A DNA stretch of 64,000 bases from Amycolatopsis methanolica 239 (GTDB taxonomy: Bacteria > Actinomycetota > Actinomycetes > Mycobacteriales > Pseudonocardiaceae): positions 5,084,001 to 5,148,000 of the forward strand of contig NZ_CP009110.1 of the NCBI RefSeq assembly GCF_000739085.1. Direction: 5' to 3'. Made by a program: the position numbers and the translations under genes. This document shows, piece after piece, positions 8,471 through 17,155 of the stretch (position 1 is the stretch's first letter; each line of letters begins with the position of its first letter). The notes under the pieces are model-generated. The model was given only the letters and a program-made list of their open reading frames with translations. It did not search any database and was not told the origin of the DNA.

Positions 8471-9340
8471 TCAGTCGGCCACCAGGTTCAGCAGCGTCGC
8501 CGGGCCGAGGACGCTCGCGCCCTCCGCCGTCACCCGCGCCCGCAGCTCGCGGTCGGCCGTCACCACCACCACGTGGTCGTCCGGGCGGGCGTCGCGCGTT
8601 TTGCGGACGCTTTCCACGATCTGGGAGTCGCCGTCGCGGACCGCGGCGATCACCTCGACCTCGTCGGCCGGGGGCACGTCCCTCGCCTGGCCTTCGACGA
8701 CCATCTGCACCCGCGGCCACCACGACCAGTCCGCCCCACCGAGCCCGACGTCCGCGCTGCGCACCCCGTCGCGCGCCAGCCCGGACAACCGGTCCCGCAG
8801 CCGCTCCGCCGCGCCTGCCCGGTCCCGCCACCAGCCGTCCGGCCGGGAGCCGACCACGTTGGCCGCGTCGACGACCAGCACCAGCTCACGACCGACCTGG
8901 GCGTGCAGCGCCGGCCAGGCCGCCGCGAAGTCGGCGTGCAGCGGGAACGAGCCGACCTCGTCCGGCGGCACCCACCGCAGCTCGGCGCTCTCTTCGTTGA
9001 CCACCCGCTCCCGCACCGGGTGCCGGGTGTTCGCCAGGACCGTCGTGTAGCTCCAGCCGCCGTGGTCGACCACCGACTCCGCGGTGGGCCGCACCGCGGC
9101 GGACGGCACCGCGGCCTCCTCCGCCGCCTCACGCGTCGCGGCCTCACGCGCGGACTCGTGACCGCGGCGCGCGCCGCCGGGCAGCGCCCACGTCTCGCCG
9201 TGGTGCGTCCACCAGGCCCGATGCTGCAGCAGCACACCCCGCTCGGGATCGGTCAGCAGCAGGCCCGCGGCGCCGAAGAGGCCCCAATGCCGGTGGCCGC
9301 GCTCGCAGTACACGAAGCCGTCGCCGTCATCAGGGGTCAT
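8471..9340 (-). CDS. Nudix hydrolase fused to a NYN/PIN-like nuclease domain
   Basis: 289 residues in two parts. The N-terminal half is a Nudix domain; the Nudix box reads GARRGHESAREAATREAAEE, followed by AAV where the consensus has a Gly. The REAAEE core that binds metal is intact. From about residue 150 a second domain begins with LVLVVDAANVVGSRPDGWW and ends with VVVTADRELRARV. This is the NYN/PIN-like pattern, with acidic residues in DAANV and TADRE as probable metal ligands. The pairing suggests a nucleotide- or RNA-end-processing enzyme; the substrate is unknown. It is convergent with mftR. The start ATG at 9340 lacks a strong ribosome binding site. Confidence 0.8.
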   Translation of the reverse strand: MTPDDGDGFVYCERGHRHWGLFGAAGLLLTDPERGVLLQHRAWWTHHGETWALPGGARRGHESAREAATREAAEEAAVPSAAVRPTAESVVDHGGWSYTTVLANTRHPVRERVVNEESAELRWVPPDEVGSFPLHADFAAAWPALHAQVGRELVLVVDAANVVGSRPDGWWRDRAGAAERLRDRLSGLARDGVRSADVGLGGADWSWWPRVQMVVEGQARDVPPADEVEVIAAVRDGDSQIVESVRKTRDARPDDHVVVVTADRELRARVTAEGASVLGPATLLNLVAD

Positions 9341-9352
9341 CGTTCCAGCTTG

Positions 9353-10303
9353 TCATACCGCCGTCGCTTCGAGCGCGAGCGTGGCGGCCCCGACCAGCGC
9401 GGCGTCGTCGCCCAGCTGCGCGGTGCGGATGCGCGCGAGCGGCCGGTGCCTGCCGCCGGTGATCGCGGCCGCGTAGTGCTCGCGGGCCTCGTCGAGGAAC
9501 AGCGGCGCCGACTCCGACACCCCGCCCGCGATCACCACGATCTCCGGGTCGAACACGTCCGCGACCAGCGCCAGCCCCTCGCCGAGCCACTTCGCCAGCT
9601 CGGCCACCGCCCGCTGCGCGATCGGGTCGCCGTCGCGCGCCGCCCCGGCCACCCGGCGACCGGTCAGCGCGCCGGGGTCCAGCCCGATGTCCCTGGACAG
9701 GACCGTGGACGTGCCCGGGTACCTGGCCAGCAGCTCGATCGCGGTCGCGGCCAGCGCCGTGCCGCTGCAGTAGCGCTCCCAGCAGCCGTACTTGCCGCAC
9801 GGGCACGCCCGCCCATCCGGCACCACCGTCAGGTGCCCGAGCTCCGGGGCGACTCCGTTCGCGCCCCGGTACAGCTCGCCGTCCAGCAGCAGCCCCGCGC
9901 CGATCCCGGTGCCGATCGCGACCAGCGCCGCGACCCCGGCCCCGCGCGCGGCGCCGAAGCGGTGCTCGCCGACCGCGGCGGCGTTCGCGTCGTGCTCCAG
10001 CGTCACTGGCAGGCCGACGCGCTTGGCGATCCGGTCCGCCACCGGCACGTGCCGCCACGCCAGGTGCGGCGCGAACATCACGGTGCGCCGGTCGTTGGCG
10101 ATGAACCCGGCGACCGCCAGGCCCACCCCGGCGACGTCGTCGTGCCGGTTGCGCAGCTCGTCGATCACGCCGGTGATGGCGTCTTCGAGCGCGTCCTCGG
10201 CGGCCGGCGTGCCCGCCCGCGCGGTGTCCAGGATCGAGCCGTGCTCGTCCACCACGCCGGCACGGACGCTCGTGCCGCCGACGTCCAGGCCGATCGCGTG
10301 CAC
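9353..10303 (-). CDS. ROK-family glucokinase
   Basis: 316-residue sugar kinase, probably phosphorylating glucose at C6. It has an ATP-binding IGLDVGGTSVRAG at the N-terminus, catalytic EHDANAAA, and the ROK zinc signature CPCGKYGCWERYCSG; the HxCxCGxxGC pattern is nearly complete, with GRACPC in front. The GTG at 10303 is chosen because the protein then starts directly with HAIGLDVGGT and shares one base with the upstream stop (TAGTG). It is the last gene of a tight leftward operon with the ArsA-like ATPase. The same neighbours occur in Streptomyces and other actinobacteria, where the ROK enzyme is the main glucokinase (glkA type). Confidence 0.9.
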   Translation of the reverse strand: MHAIGLDVGGTSVRAGVVDEHGSILDTARAGTPAAEDALEDAITGVIDELRNRHDDVAGVGLAVAGFIANDRRTVMFAPHLAWRHVPVADRIAKRVGLPVTLEHDANAAAVGEHRFGAARGAGVAALVAIGTGIGAGLLLDGELYRGANGVAPELGHLTVVPDGRACPCGKYGCWERYCSGTALAATAIELLARYPGTSTVLSRDIGLDPGALTGRRVAGAARDGDPIAQRAVAELAKWLGEGLALVADVFDPEIVVIAGGVSESAPLFLDEAREHYAAAITGGRHRPLARIRTAQLGDDAALVGAATLALEATAV

Positions 10304-10683
10304 TAGCCCTCCCGCCACTGCACGGGAATGCGCTGCACCCGGCCGGAGTCCGGCTGCGGCCGCGGCGGCGGCTGGAACCCGGGCATGTGCACGCCCTCCT
10401 GCGGCTCCCACCGGTCGGCCAGCACGGCCCGCAGCAACGCGATGATCTGCGCCGCCTGCTCCAGGACGCGGGCGACGAACTCGGGCTTCTCACCGCGCAC
10501 CACAGCGACCACGGCGCACAGCGGGCACCAGCCGCAGTCGCCGCCGTCCTCGGGCTTGTCGGCGGTGCCGTGCCCGGCGGCGACCACGCCGTCCAGCCAG
10601 GGCGCCGCGCGTTCGACGACCATCTCGACGAGCAGCCGGATCTCCTCGGCCAGGCTCGCCGCGGTCACGCCTTCGGTCGTCAT
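10303..10683 (-). CDS. Small conserved protein with CxxCxxC motif
   Basis: 126 residues, function unknown. The central segment GGDCGWCPLCA has closely spaced cysteines likely to bind a metal. A helical region (AQIIALLRAVLADRW) and a Pro-rich tail (MPGFQPPPRPQPDSG) follow. The start ATG overlaps the upstream ATPase stop (ATGA), and the stop shares a base with the ROK start, so it is co-translated between the two. The family is conserved in this position in actinobacteria (compare the Rv2183c neighbourhood), which suggests it works with the ArsA-like ATPase. Confidence 0.75.
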   Translation of the reverse strand: MTTEGVTAASLAEEIRLLVEMVVERAAPWLDGVVAAGHGTADKPEDGGDCGWCPLCAVVAVVRGEKPEFVARVLEQAAQIIALLRAVLADRWEPQEGVHMPGFQPPPRPQPDSGRVQRIPVQWREG

Positions 10684-11822
10684 CGGTCCTCCCCCGGCTT
10701 GGTGAGCGAGACGACGAGACCGTCCGCATCGGACTCGGCGCCGGTGATCCGGCACGGGCGCAACGACTCCGGCAGCGCCACCAGGCGGCGGAACCCGTCG
10801 ACGGTGACGGCCAGGTCGTCGTCGACGCGCGCCAGCTCCAGCCCGGCCCCGCGGTCCAGCGGCAGCGCCAGACGCAGCCGGTACCCACCGTCCACTTCGG
10901 TCACATGCAGCAGCGGCGCGGAGGTGGATCCCTTGCCCTCCAGCGGGTCACGATCGCCGTACAGCTCGGTGGCGATCTCCCGTAGCGCGGGCAGCCCGAC
11001 CGGCTCGGCGGCGCGGTGCTCCACCCTGGCCAGCTCCCACGTCAGCTCGCTCAGCACCTCGTCCTGCTGGCGGCGGCGGGTGCGCATCCAGTTCGCCGCC
11101 GCCCCACGCCACACGCCGGGCGCGGGCATCAGGCGGTTCACGATCAGCCCGTCGACCCGGATCCCGCGCAGCGCGAGCGAGCTCAGGGTGCGGCGCGCCT
11201 CGGCGACCACGACCCGCTCCGGCGTCAGCACCAGCCGCACGGTGGTGACGGCCGGATCGGTCAGCAGGTCGCGCAGCGCCGAGACGTGCGCCGCGAGGTC
11301 ACGCACCGACCGGGCCAGCCCACGGGAGCCGGTGAGCGTGAGCTGCCAGCCGAACACCTTGTCGAGGTACCCGGCCACGGCCTCGGGAAGCGCGAGCAGC
11401 CGCAGCGTTTCCGCGGTCGGCCCGCAGTCGACCACCACGACGTCCCAGCGGCCGGCCTCGGCAAGCCGCTGCACCTCGGTGAGCGCGAGTAGCTCGTCCA
11501 CGCCGGGCAGGACGCTCAGCTCCTCGGCGTCCAGCGCGTCCACCCCGGCGCCCGCGAGCGCGCCCTTGAGCCTGCCGCGCAGGTCCTGCCAGATGTCGTC
11601 GACGAGGCCGCGCGAGTCGACCTGCGCGCCGTGCAGCCGGGTGTCCACGTCGGACGGTTCGCGGCCGAGCCGCTGGCCGAACGCGTCGGCCAGGGAGTGC
11701 GCCGGATCGGTGGACACGACCAGCGTCTTGTACCCGCGGGCGGCCAGGCCCGCCGCCGTCGCCGCGGCGAGCGTCGTCTTGCCGACGCCTCCCTTGCCGG
11801 TGAACAGCAGCAGCCGGGTCAT
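10680..11822 (-). CDS. ArsA/Get3-like P-loop ATPase
   Basis: 380 residues. The deviant Walker A at the N-terminus, FTGKGGVGKTTLAAATA, and the switch VVSTDPAHSLADAFG are typical of ArsA/Get3 (SIMIBI) ATPases. VVVDCGPTAETLRLL is the second switch. The C-terminal 100 residues form a small beta-rich domain seen in the actinobacterial branch, not an arsenite site; the Cys triad of true ArsA is absent. In mycobacteria the homologue (Rv2184c type) sits beside fadD15 and SRPBCC genes as here. A role in delivering membrane or lipid-linked proteins is plausible but unproven. Confidence 0.88.
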   Translation of the reverse strand: MTRLLLFTGKGGVGKTTLAAATAAGLAARGYKTLVVSTDPAHSLADAFGQRLGREPSDVDTRLHGAQVDSRGLVDDIWQDLRGRLKGALAGAGVDALDAEELSVLPGVDELLALTEVQRLAEAGRWDVVVVDCGPTAETLRLLALPEAVAGYLDKVFGWQLTLTGSRGLARSVRDLAAHVSALRDLLTDPAVTTVRLVLTPERVVVAEARRTLSSLALRGIRVDGLIVNRLMPAPGVWRGAAANWMRTRRRQQDEVLSELTWELARVEHRAAEPVGLPALREIATELYGDRDPLEGKGSTSAPLLHVTEVDGGYRLRLALPLDRGAGLELARVDDDLAVTVDGFRRLVALPESLRPCRITGAESDADGLVVSLTKPGEDR

Positions 11823-11836
11823 AGGCCGTCCCGCCC

Positions 11837-12277
11837 TCAGGCGAGGTCCTCCACGCGGCGCTTGAGCTCCTTGAGCGCGGTGTCCATGACCATCTTCTCC
11901 GCCTTGCGGCGCAGCAGCCCGATCATCGGCAGCACCAGCTCGACCGACAGCGTGTAGGTGACCCGCGTGCGGTTCCCGACCGCCTCCAGCTCGTAGCGGC
12001 CGTCCTGCGCCTTCTGCATCTGCCCGCGCACCAGGTGCCAGCTGACCGACCGGCCGTCGGCGGCCCAGTCGTACTCCAGCGTGTAGACGTCCTTGATCGG
12101 GCCGGCGTCCAGGGTCAGCTTGACCTGCTTGGGACGGCCCGCGTCGTCGGTGGCGAGCACCTCGGTCTCCCGGACCTGCTTGGCCCATTCCGGGTACGAC
12201 GCGAAGTCCGCGATCACCGCCATGACCTTCTCCGGCGGCGCGTCGACCTCGATGGACTGCGTGGACTGGTCGGCCAT
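11837..12277 (-). CDS. SRPBCC (START-like) family protein
   Basis: 146 residues, single SRPBCC/polyketide-cyclase-like domain: VDAPPEKVMAVIADFASYPEW at the N-terminus and a long C-terminal helix (LRRKAEKMVMDTALKELKRRVEDL) that covers the hydrophobic cavity. It probably binds a lipid or isoprenoid-like ligand. It lies 14 bp upstream of the ArsA-like gene and is the Rv2185c counterpart by context. No catalytic residues can be assigned. Confidence 0.87.
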   Translation of the reverse strand: MADQSTQSIEVDAPPEKVMAVIADFASYPEWAKQVRETEVLATDDAGRPKQVKLTLDAGPIKDVYTLEYDWAADGRSVSWHLVRGQMQKAQDGRYELEAVGNRTRVTYTLSVELVLPMIGLLRRKAEKMVMDTALKELKRRVEDLA

Positions 12278-12304
12278 GGCGGAGAGGTTACCGCCTGGCC
12301 CGCG

Positions 12305-13096
12305 TCACCACCTCAGGACGTACGGGCGCCCGGTGACCTTGAAGTGGCCGACGTTGCGGCACTCGGTGCGGCCCACCCGCAGCCGGGCCGACAGCGGCTG
12401 GTGCACGTGGCCGAACAGCGACCACCGCGGCTGCTCCGCGTAGACCAGCCCGCGCAGGGCCGACGAGCCCAGCTCGTGCCGCCGGGCGACCACGTCGTAG
12501 GTCAGCTCGGGCAGCGCGGGCGGCTGGTGGGTGCAGAGCACGTCGATGTCGGTGAGCTTGCCCACCGCCTCGTCGAACTCCTCCTGCGTGCGCAGGTAGG
12601 GCCGCCACACCGGGTTGGACCGGCGGATCGTGGCCCCGGCCGGCAGCACCACGCCGCCCGCGAACCCGAACCGCAGGCCGCCGATCTCGACGATCTCGCC
12701 CTCGACCAGCCGCACGTCGTCACCGGCGAACTCGGGCCACAGGTCCGGCGAGTCGACGTTGCCCGCGATCGCGTAGGTCGGGGCGGTCATCGCCGCGAAC
12801 ATCGCCGCATACTGCTCGCGCACGGCCTCCTCGACGGCGGCGGCCGGGTCGTCCAGGCTCGACCACAGGGACTTCGAGAAGGCGATCGACTCCTCGCGGG
12901 TGCCCTCGCGGCGCAGCCGGGCGAACGTGGCGACCTTCTCGGGGCCGAACAGCGTGCCGAGGATGCCCTGGTCGTGCTGGTGGTAGTCGACGAAGTCGAG
13001 CAGGTCCCCGAGGACGATCAGCGCGTCCGCCCCCTCACCGGCCCTGGCCAGGGCTTCCGTGTTGCCGTGGACGTCCGAGACGACATGAACGCGCAT
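12305..13096 (-). CDS. Calcineurin-like metallophosphoesterase
   Basis: 263 residues. Metal-binding motifs are in order: DVHGNTEAL (DxH), LIVLGDLLDF (GD), IAGNVDSP (GN in the GNHD position, with the H replaced by V), then LCTHQPP and LFGHVHQP. The GNVD variant is common in this subfamily. Substrate unknown. It lies within the fadD15-associated cluster, transcribed with the SRPBCC gene 27 bp downstream. Confidence 0.87.
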   Translation of the reverse strand: MRVHVVSDVHGNTEALARAGEGADALIVLGDLLDFVDYHQHDQGILGTLFGPEKVATFARLRREGTREESIAFSKSLWSSLDDPAAAVEEAVREQYAAMFAAMTAPTYAIAGNVDSPDLWPEFAGDDVRLVEGEIVEIGGLRFGFAGGVVLPAGATIRRSNPVWRPYLRTQEEFDEAVGKLTDIDVLCTHQPPALPELTYDVVARRHELGSSALRGLVYAEQPRWSLFGHVHQPLSARLRVGRTECRNVGHFKVTGRPYVLRW

Positions 13097-13170
13097 GATG
13101 ACCTAGTTTACGGAAAATTCCAGCAGGACCCGCGTGCCGGTGCCGGTAGCGGCGCAAGCTGACAGCGGGG

Positions 13171-13572
13171 TCAAGCGCTTCGTGGGGGAATCCCAGGCTC
13201 GCGCCCGTCCTCCAGGACCTCCTTCAGGCCCAGCGCCACTGCCTTGGCCGCGCGCGCCCGGCGGTCGAACTCGCGGCGCAGCTGCCGGGGGCTCATTTCC
13301 CCGGCCGGGCTCGCGCGCAGGAAGTAGTGCAGCAGCGTGCCGTCCAGCGTGCGCTCGAGCCAGACCTCCATCGTGCCGACCAGCGCGCCGCGGACGGTCC
13401 AGCGCAGGCCCTCCTCGCCGCGGTCGGTGTAGACCTCGAGCACCAGGTCGGGCCAGTACCGCCGCCACGCGGCCGGATCGGCGAACACCGCCGCCACGGT
13501 GCCGGGCGGCACCGCGATGAAGGTCTCGTCGACGATGTCGATGCTGGGCGGCGCACCGTTGAGCGTGCTCAC
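13171..13572 (-). CDS. Second SRPBCC family protein
   Basis: 133 residues starting at a GTG (GTGAGCACGCTC). The DETFIAVPPGTVAAVFADPAAWRRYWPD pattern is the SRPBCC N-terminus. It is the counterpart of mycobacterial Rv2186c/Rv2185c-like genes next to fadD15. It faces away from fadD15 across a 113-bp shared promoter region. It lacks the long helix seen in the other SRPBCC copy beyond KAVALGLKEVLED. Ligand unknown. Confidence 0.8.
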   Translation of the reverse strand: MSTLNGAPPSIDIVDETFIAVPPGTVAAVFADPAAWRRYWPDLVLEVYTDRGEEGLRWTVRGALVGTMEVWLERTLDGTLLHYFLRASPAGEMSPRQLRREFDRRARAAKAVALGLKEVLEDGREPGIPPRSA

Positions 13573-13685
13573 GCCCAGCAGAATGTCATGCCCGTGTTAC
13601 CGGCGGTCCGACCCCTTGGTCGTAAGGTGTCACCGACGCTAAGTTGTGACTGGCGAGTAACACCCTTGAACCACGGAGGTCCACC

Positions 13686-15482
13686 GTGCGCGAGTACAGC
13701 GCCCCGGCAGTGCAGCCGGTTGCCGATGACGAGAACCTCGCCGACATCGTGTGGGCGAACGCCGAGCGGTTCCCCGACGCGATCAGCTTCCGGCGCCAGG
13801 TGGACGGCTCGTGGCTGGACGTCACGGCCCGCGAGTTCGCCGCGCAGGTCATCGGCGTCGCGAAGGGCCTGGTCGAGGCCGGGATCGAACGGGGTGACCG
13901 GGTCGGCCTGATGTCCAAGACCCGCTACGAGTGGACGCTGATCGACTTCGCCATCTGGGCCGCGGGCGCCGTCACCGTGCCGATCTACGACACCTCCTCG
14001 CCCGAGCAGGTCGCCTGGATCCTGTCCGACTCCGGCGCCAAGGGCGTCTTCGTGGAGACGAGCGGGCACCTGGCCGCCGTCGACGAGGTCCGCGACCGGC
14101 TGCCCGCCCTGCAGTACACCTGGCAGATCGAGGCGGCCCGCCCCGCGGTGGACGAGCTGACCACGCTGGGCGCCGACGTGGCCGACGACACCGTGCACGA
14201 GCGGCGCCGCATCGTGCGGGCCGGCGACCTGGCCACCATCGTCTACACCTCGGGCACCACCGGCCGCCCCAAGGGCGTCGAGCTGACCCACCGCAACCTG
14301 CTCGCCGAGATCCGCGCCGACATCAACGCCTTCCCGCAGCTGATGGAGCAGGGCAACTCGCTGCTGTGCTTCCTGCCGCTGGCGCACGTGCTGGCCCGCG
14401 CGATCGCCGTCACCGCCGTCACCGCGCGCGTGACGCTGGGCCACACCCCGGACGTCAAGAACCTGGTCGCCGACCTGGGCACCTTCCGGCCTACGTTCGT
14501 GGTGGCCGTGCCGCGCGTGTTCGAGAAGGTCTACAACGGCGCGAAGCAGAAGGCGCACTCCGAGGGCAAGGGCAAGATCTTCGACCGGGCCGAGCAGGTC
14601 GCCGTGTCCTACAGCGAGGCGCAGGACACCGACGGCGCCGGGCTGGGCCTGAAGGCGCAGCACCTGCTGTTCGACAAACTGGTCTACGGCAAGCTGCGCG
14701 CCGCGCTCGGCGGCCGCTGCATCGCCGCGGTCTCCGGCGGCGCGCCGCTGGGCGCCCGGCTCGCGCACTTCTTCCGCGGCATCGGCGTGCCGGTGTTCGA
14801 GGGCTACGGCCTGACCGAGACCTCGGCCGCGGCGAACGTGAACACCCAGGACGCGTTCCGCGTCGGTACCGTGGGCCGCCCGGTGGCGGGCACCTCGGTG
14901 CGCATCGCCGACGACGGCGAGGTCCTCCTCAAGGGCGACGTCGTGTTCGAGGCGTACTTCAACAACGAGACCGCCACCAAGGAGGCGCTGGAGGACGGCT
15001 GGTTCCACACCGGCGACCTCGGCGAGCTCGACTCCGACGGCTTCCTGAAGATCACCGGGCGCAAGAAGGAGATCATCGTGACGGCGGGCGGCAAGAACGT
15101 CGCCCCGTCCGGCCTCGAGGACACCATGCGCGCCCACCCGCTGATCTCCCAGGCGATGGTGGTCGGCGACCAGCGCCCGTTCATCGCCGCGCTGGTCACG
15201 ATCGACGAGGAGTTCTTCCCGGCCTGGAAGGCGCAGAACGGCAAGCCCGCCGACGCCACGGTCGCCGACCTGGCGCAGGACCCGGACCTCATCGCGGCCG
15301 TGCAGGGCGCGGTCGACGAGGCGAACAAGCAGGTCTCGCACGCCGAGTCGATCAAGAAGTTCGTCATCCTGGGCAACGACTTCACCGAGGCGGGCGGCGA
15401 GATCACGCCGAGCCTGAAGCTCAAGCGCAACGTCGTGACGAAGAACTACGCGACCTTCATCGAAGGCCTGTACGAAAAGTAA
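13686..15482 (+). CDS. fadD15: Long-chain fatty-acid-CoA ligase, FadD15-type
   Basis: 598-residue AMP-forming acyl-CoA synthetase that activates long-chain fatty acids. The adenylation motifs are intact: IVYTSGTTGRPKGVELTH (P-loop), VFEGYGLTETSAAANVN, and GWFHTGDLGELDSDGFLKITGRKKEIIVT, whose GRKKE hinge precedes the C-terminal subdomain. The catalytic Lys lies in ITPSLKLKRNVV. GTG start at 13686 with GGAGG 6 bases upstream. It resembles the bacterial FACS group (FAA1/FadD15) and not the broad FadD13 or steroid FadD groups. It is divergent from the SRPBCC/metallophosphoesterase/ArsA cluster, an arrangement conserved in actinobacteria. Confidence 0.93.
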   Translation: MREYSAPAVQPVADDENLADIVWANAERFPDAISFRRQVDGSWLDVTAREFAAQVIGVAKGLVEAGIERGDRVGLMSKTRYEWTLIDFAIWAAGAVTVPIYDTSSPEQVAWILSDSGAKGVFVETSGHLAAVDEVRDRLPALQYTWQIEAARPAVDELTTLGADVADDTVHERRRIVRAGDLATIVYTSGTTGRPKGVELTHRNLLAEIRADINAFPQLMEQGNSLLCFLPLAHVLARAIAVTAVTARVTLGHTPDVKNLVADLGTFRPTFVVAVPRVFEKVYNGAKQKAHSEGKGKIFDRAEQVAVSYSEAQDTDGAGLGLKAQHLLFDKLVYGKLRAALGGRCIAAVSGGAPLGARLAHFFRGIGVPVFEGYGLTETSAAANVNTQDAFRVGTVGRPVAGTSVRIADDGEVLLKGDVVFEAYFNNETATKEALEDGWFHTGDLGELDSDGFLKITGRKKEIIVTAGGKNVAPSGLEDTMRAHPLISQAMVVGDQRPFIAALVTIDEEFFPAWKAQNGKPADATVADLAQDPDLIAAVQGAVDEANKQVSHAESIKKFVILGNDFTEAGGEITPSLKLKRNVVTKNYATFIEGLYEK

Positions 15483-15501
15483 CGAGACCACTACGCTGTG
15501 T

Positions 15502-15527
15502 CGGTGATTCGTGATTCACGATCACCG
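15502..15527. promoter_or_regulatory. Palindrome overlapping the start of the MEDS gene
   Basis: CGGTGAT-T-CGTGA-T-TCACG-ATCACCG: 12 paired bases with one bulged T and a single central T. It spans the GTG start at 15511, 20-45 bp after the fadD15 stop. There is no T tract, so an operator or an RNA hairpin masking the start codon is more likely than a terminator. Confidence 0.5.
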
Positions 15528-16104
15528 GTGCTGGGCCTTCGAGTCCACGGCGGATTTCCGGGCCCGCGCGCGGGAGTTCCTGCGCGACGGGCTCGCCCGC
15601 GGCAGGCAGGTCTGGTACGTCGCGCCCGGCGACCCGGCGCTCGACGGGCTGGACGACGCGTTTCGCACCGGCGCGGCGCGGACGGTCTCGCTCGACAAAG
15701 CGTGCCCGGAGGGCGCGGTGGTCGATCCGGACGCGCAGGCGCGCAACTACGCATTGGCGACCGAGGCCGCGCTGGCGGCGGGCTACATCGGGCTGCGGGT
15801 CGCGGCGGACTGGACGCCGCTCGTGACCACCCCGGGGCAGCTCGACACGCTCGCGCGCTACGAGCACGCGGTGGACCGGTACGCGGCCGCGCGGCCGTTC
15901 TCCGCGATGTGCGGGTACGACCGCGGCCGAGTGGGTGACGAGGTGGTGGCGAGGGTGGCGTCCATGCATCCGGCGACGAACGCCGACCCCGGGTTCTGGC
16001 TGTTCGGCTCGGCGTCGGCGTCGGCCGCGCTCGCCGGGGAGCTCGACCTGTCGACCGAGGAGCTGCTCGTCGAGGCGCTGCGGCGGGCGGATCCCCGCCG
16101 GTGA
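15511..16104 (+). CDS. MEDS-domain sensory/regulatory protein
   Basis: 197 residues with one MEDS domain (the sensory domain of DcmR and RsbA-type regulators): HHxF-like start MIHDHRCWAFESTADF, then FLRDGLARGRQVWYVAPG and a RVAADWTPLVTT region. The GTG start at 15511 is part of a palindrome. The stop overlaps the next GTG start (GTGA). It is the first gene of a three-gene cassette that ends in a MEDS/ATPase protein, so it probably senses a ligand in an anti-sigma type switch. What is seen: the domain pattern and linkage. What is inferred: the signalling role. Confidence 0.75.
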   Translation: MIHDHRCWAFESTADFRARAREFLRDGLARGRQVWYVAPGDPALDGLDDAFRTGAARTVSLDKACPEGAVVDPDAQARNYALATEAALAAGYIGLRVAADWTPLVTTPGQLDTLARYEHAVDRYAAARPFSAMCGYDRGRVGDEVVARVASMHPATNADPGFWLFGSASASAALAGELDLSTEELLVEALRRADPRR

Positions 16105-16286
16105 ACGGCAACCTGGTGCTCGACGTCAGCGGTCCGCGGTTCGCCGACCACCGCAGCCTGACGCGGCTGGCGGAGCACGCCGCGAACCGTGGTGGGACAC
16201 TGGTGTTGCGTGATCCCTCGCCGGCCGTCTCCGGCCTGGTCGAAGTGCTGGGGCTGCCGACGGTGCGGGTGGAGGGGGCCGCGTGA
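16101..16286 (+). CDS. Short STAS-like (anti-anti-sigma type) protein
   Basis: 61 residues: NLVLDVSGPRFADHRSLTRLA then GGTLVLRDPSPAVSGLVEVLGL, the pattern of the second half of a STAS domain. Usual length is 90-110, so this is a minimal or eroded copy; no phosphorylatable Ser in the canonical DSSG position is visible. GTG start overlapping the MEDS stop, and its own stop overlaps the next gene (GTGA). Confidence 0.6.
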   Translation: MNGNLVLDVSGPRFADHRSLTRLAEHAANRGGTLVLRDPSPAVSGLVEVLGLPTVRVEGAA

Positions 16287-17155
16287 CCGCGTTCGTGCAC
16301 CCCGCGCTGTTCTACGCCTCCGACGACGAATACCTGGACGCCCTCGTGCCCTTCGTCACGGACGGCCTGGCGCGGCGGGAGCCGGTCGCGGTCGCCGTGC
16401 CCGGCGACCGGCTGTCCGTGCTGCGGCCCGCGGCCGGCTCGGACGACGTGCTGTGGCTGGACATCACCGAGGCGGGCCGCAACCCGGCCGGATCATTCCG
16501 ACGGTGCTGCGCCGGTTCGCCGACGCGCACCCGGACCGGCACGTGCGCATCATCGGCGAGCCGATCTGGGCAGGCCGCTCGGCCACCGGGTACCCGGCGT
16601 GCGCGCAGCACGAGGCGCTGATCAACCACGCGTTCGACGGCCGGGACGTGACGATCGTGTGCCCCTACGACACGGCGGCGCTGGAGCCGTCCGTGGTCGC
16701 CGACGCCCGTGAGACGCACCCGGAGGTGTGGGAGGCGTCGCGGCGGTACGCGAGCGCGGACTACGCGCCGGACGACGTGGTGGCGCGCTACAACCAGCCG
16801 GTGCCGGCCGCGGCCCCCGTCGAGTTCGCGGTGACCGGCGACTGGGGGTGTCCGCGAGGCCCGTCACTGGGCGGCGGCGCAGGCGCGGGTGTTCGGCCTG
16901 AGCGAGGCCCGGGTGCCCGACCTGGAGCTGATCGTCACCGAGCTGGTGACCAACAGCCTGCGGCACCCGGGCGGCTCGTGCCGGGTCGAGCTGTGGCCCG
17001 CGGACGGCCACCTGTGCTGCGCCGTGCACGACGACGGGTTCCTGGCGGACCCGCCGGGCGGGCGCGGGTTGCTGCTGGTGCACCAGCTGGCCGACCTGGT
17101 GCGCACGTACACGCAACCGGGCCGGACGACGCGGTACGCTCTGCTGCGCCTGTGA
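16283..17155 (+). pseudogene. MEDS/HATPase anti-sigma regulator with two compensating frameshifts
   Basis: Conceptual 290-residue protein in three pieces. 16283-about 16486 encodes MTAFVHPALFYASDDEYLDA...EAGRNPAG. From about 16487 to 16852 the next frame encodes RIIPTVLRRFADAHPDRHVRIIGEPIW and YPACAQHEALINHAF. From about 16853 the first frame resumes with ARVFGLSEARVPDLELIVTE LVTNSLRHPGG, an RsbW-type HATPase_c (N box LVTNSLRH, G box GGRGLLL). The first break fits one lost G (CCCGG for CCCGGG). The second fits one extra G in a run of five (GDWGVREAR is restored by removing it). The net change is zero, so start and stop are in register. Read unshifted, it stops at 16621. Either two homopolymer sequencing errors or a genuine dead gene. 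Confidence 0.8.

Noticed and set aside
7763-10306. 847-residue plus-strand frame over mftR, Nudix and glucokinase
   Set aside because: It runs through the frame-shifted shadow of mftR and antisense to two well-supported genes; no domain is visible.
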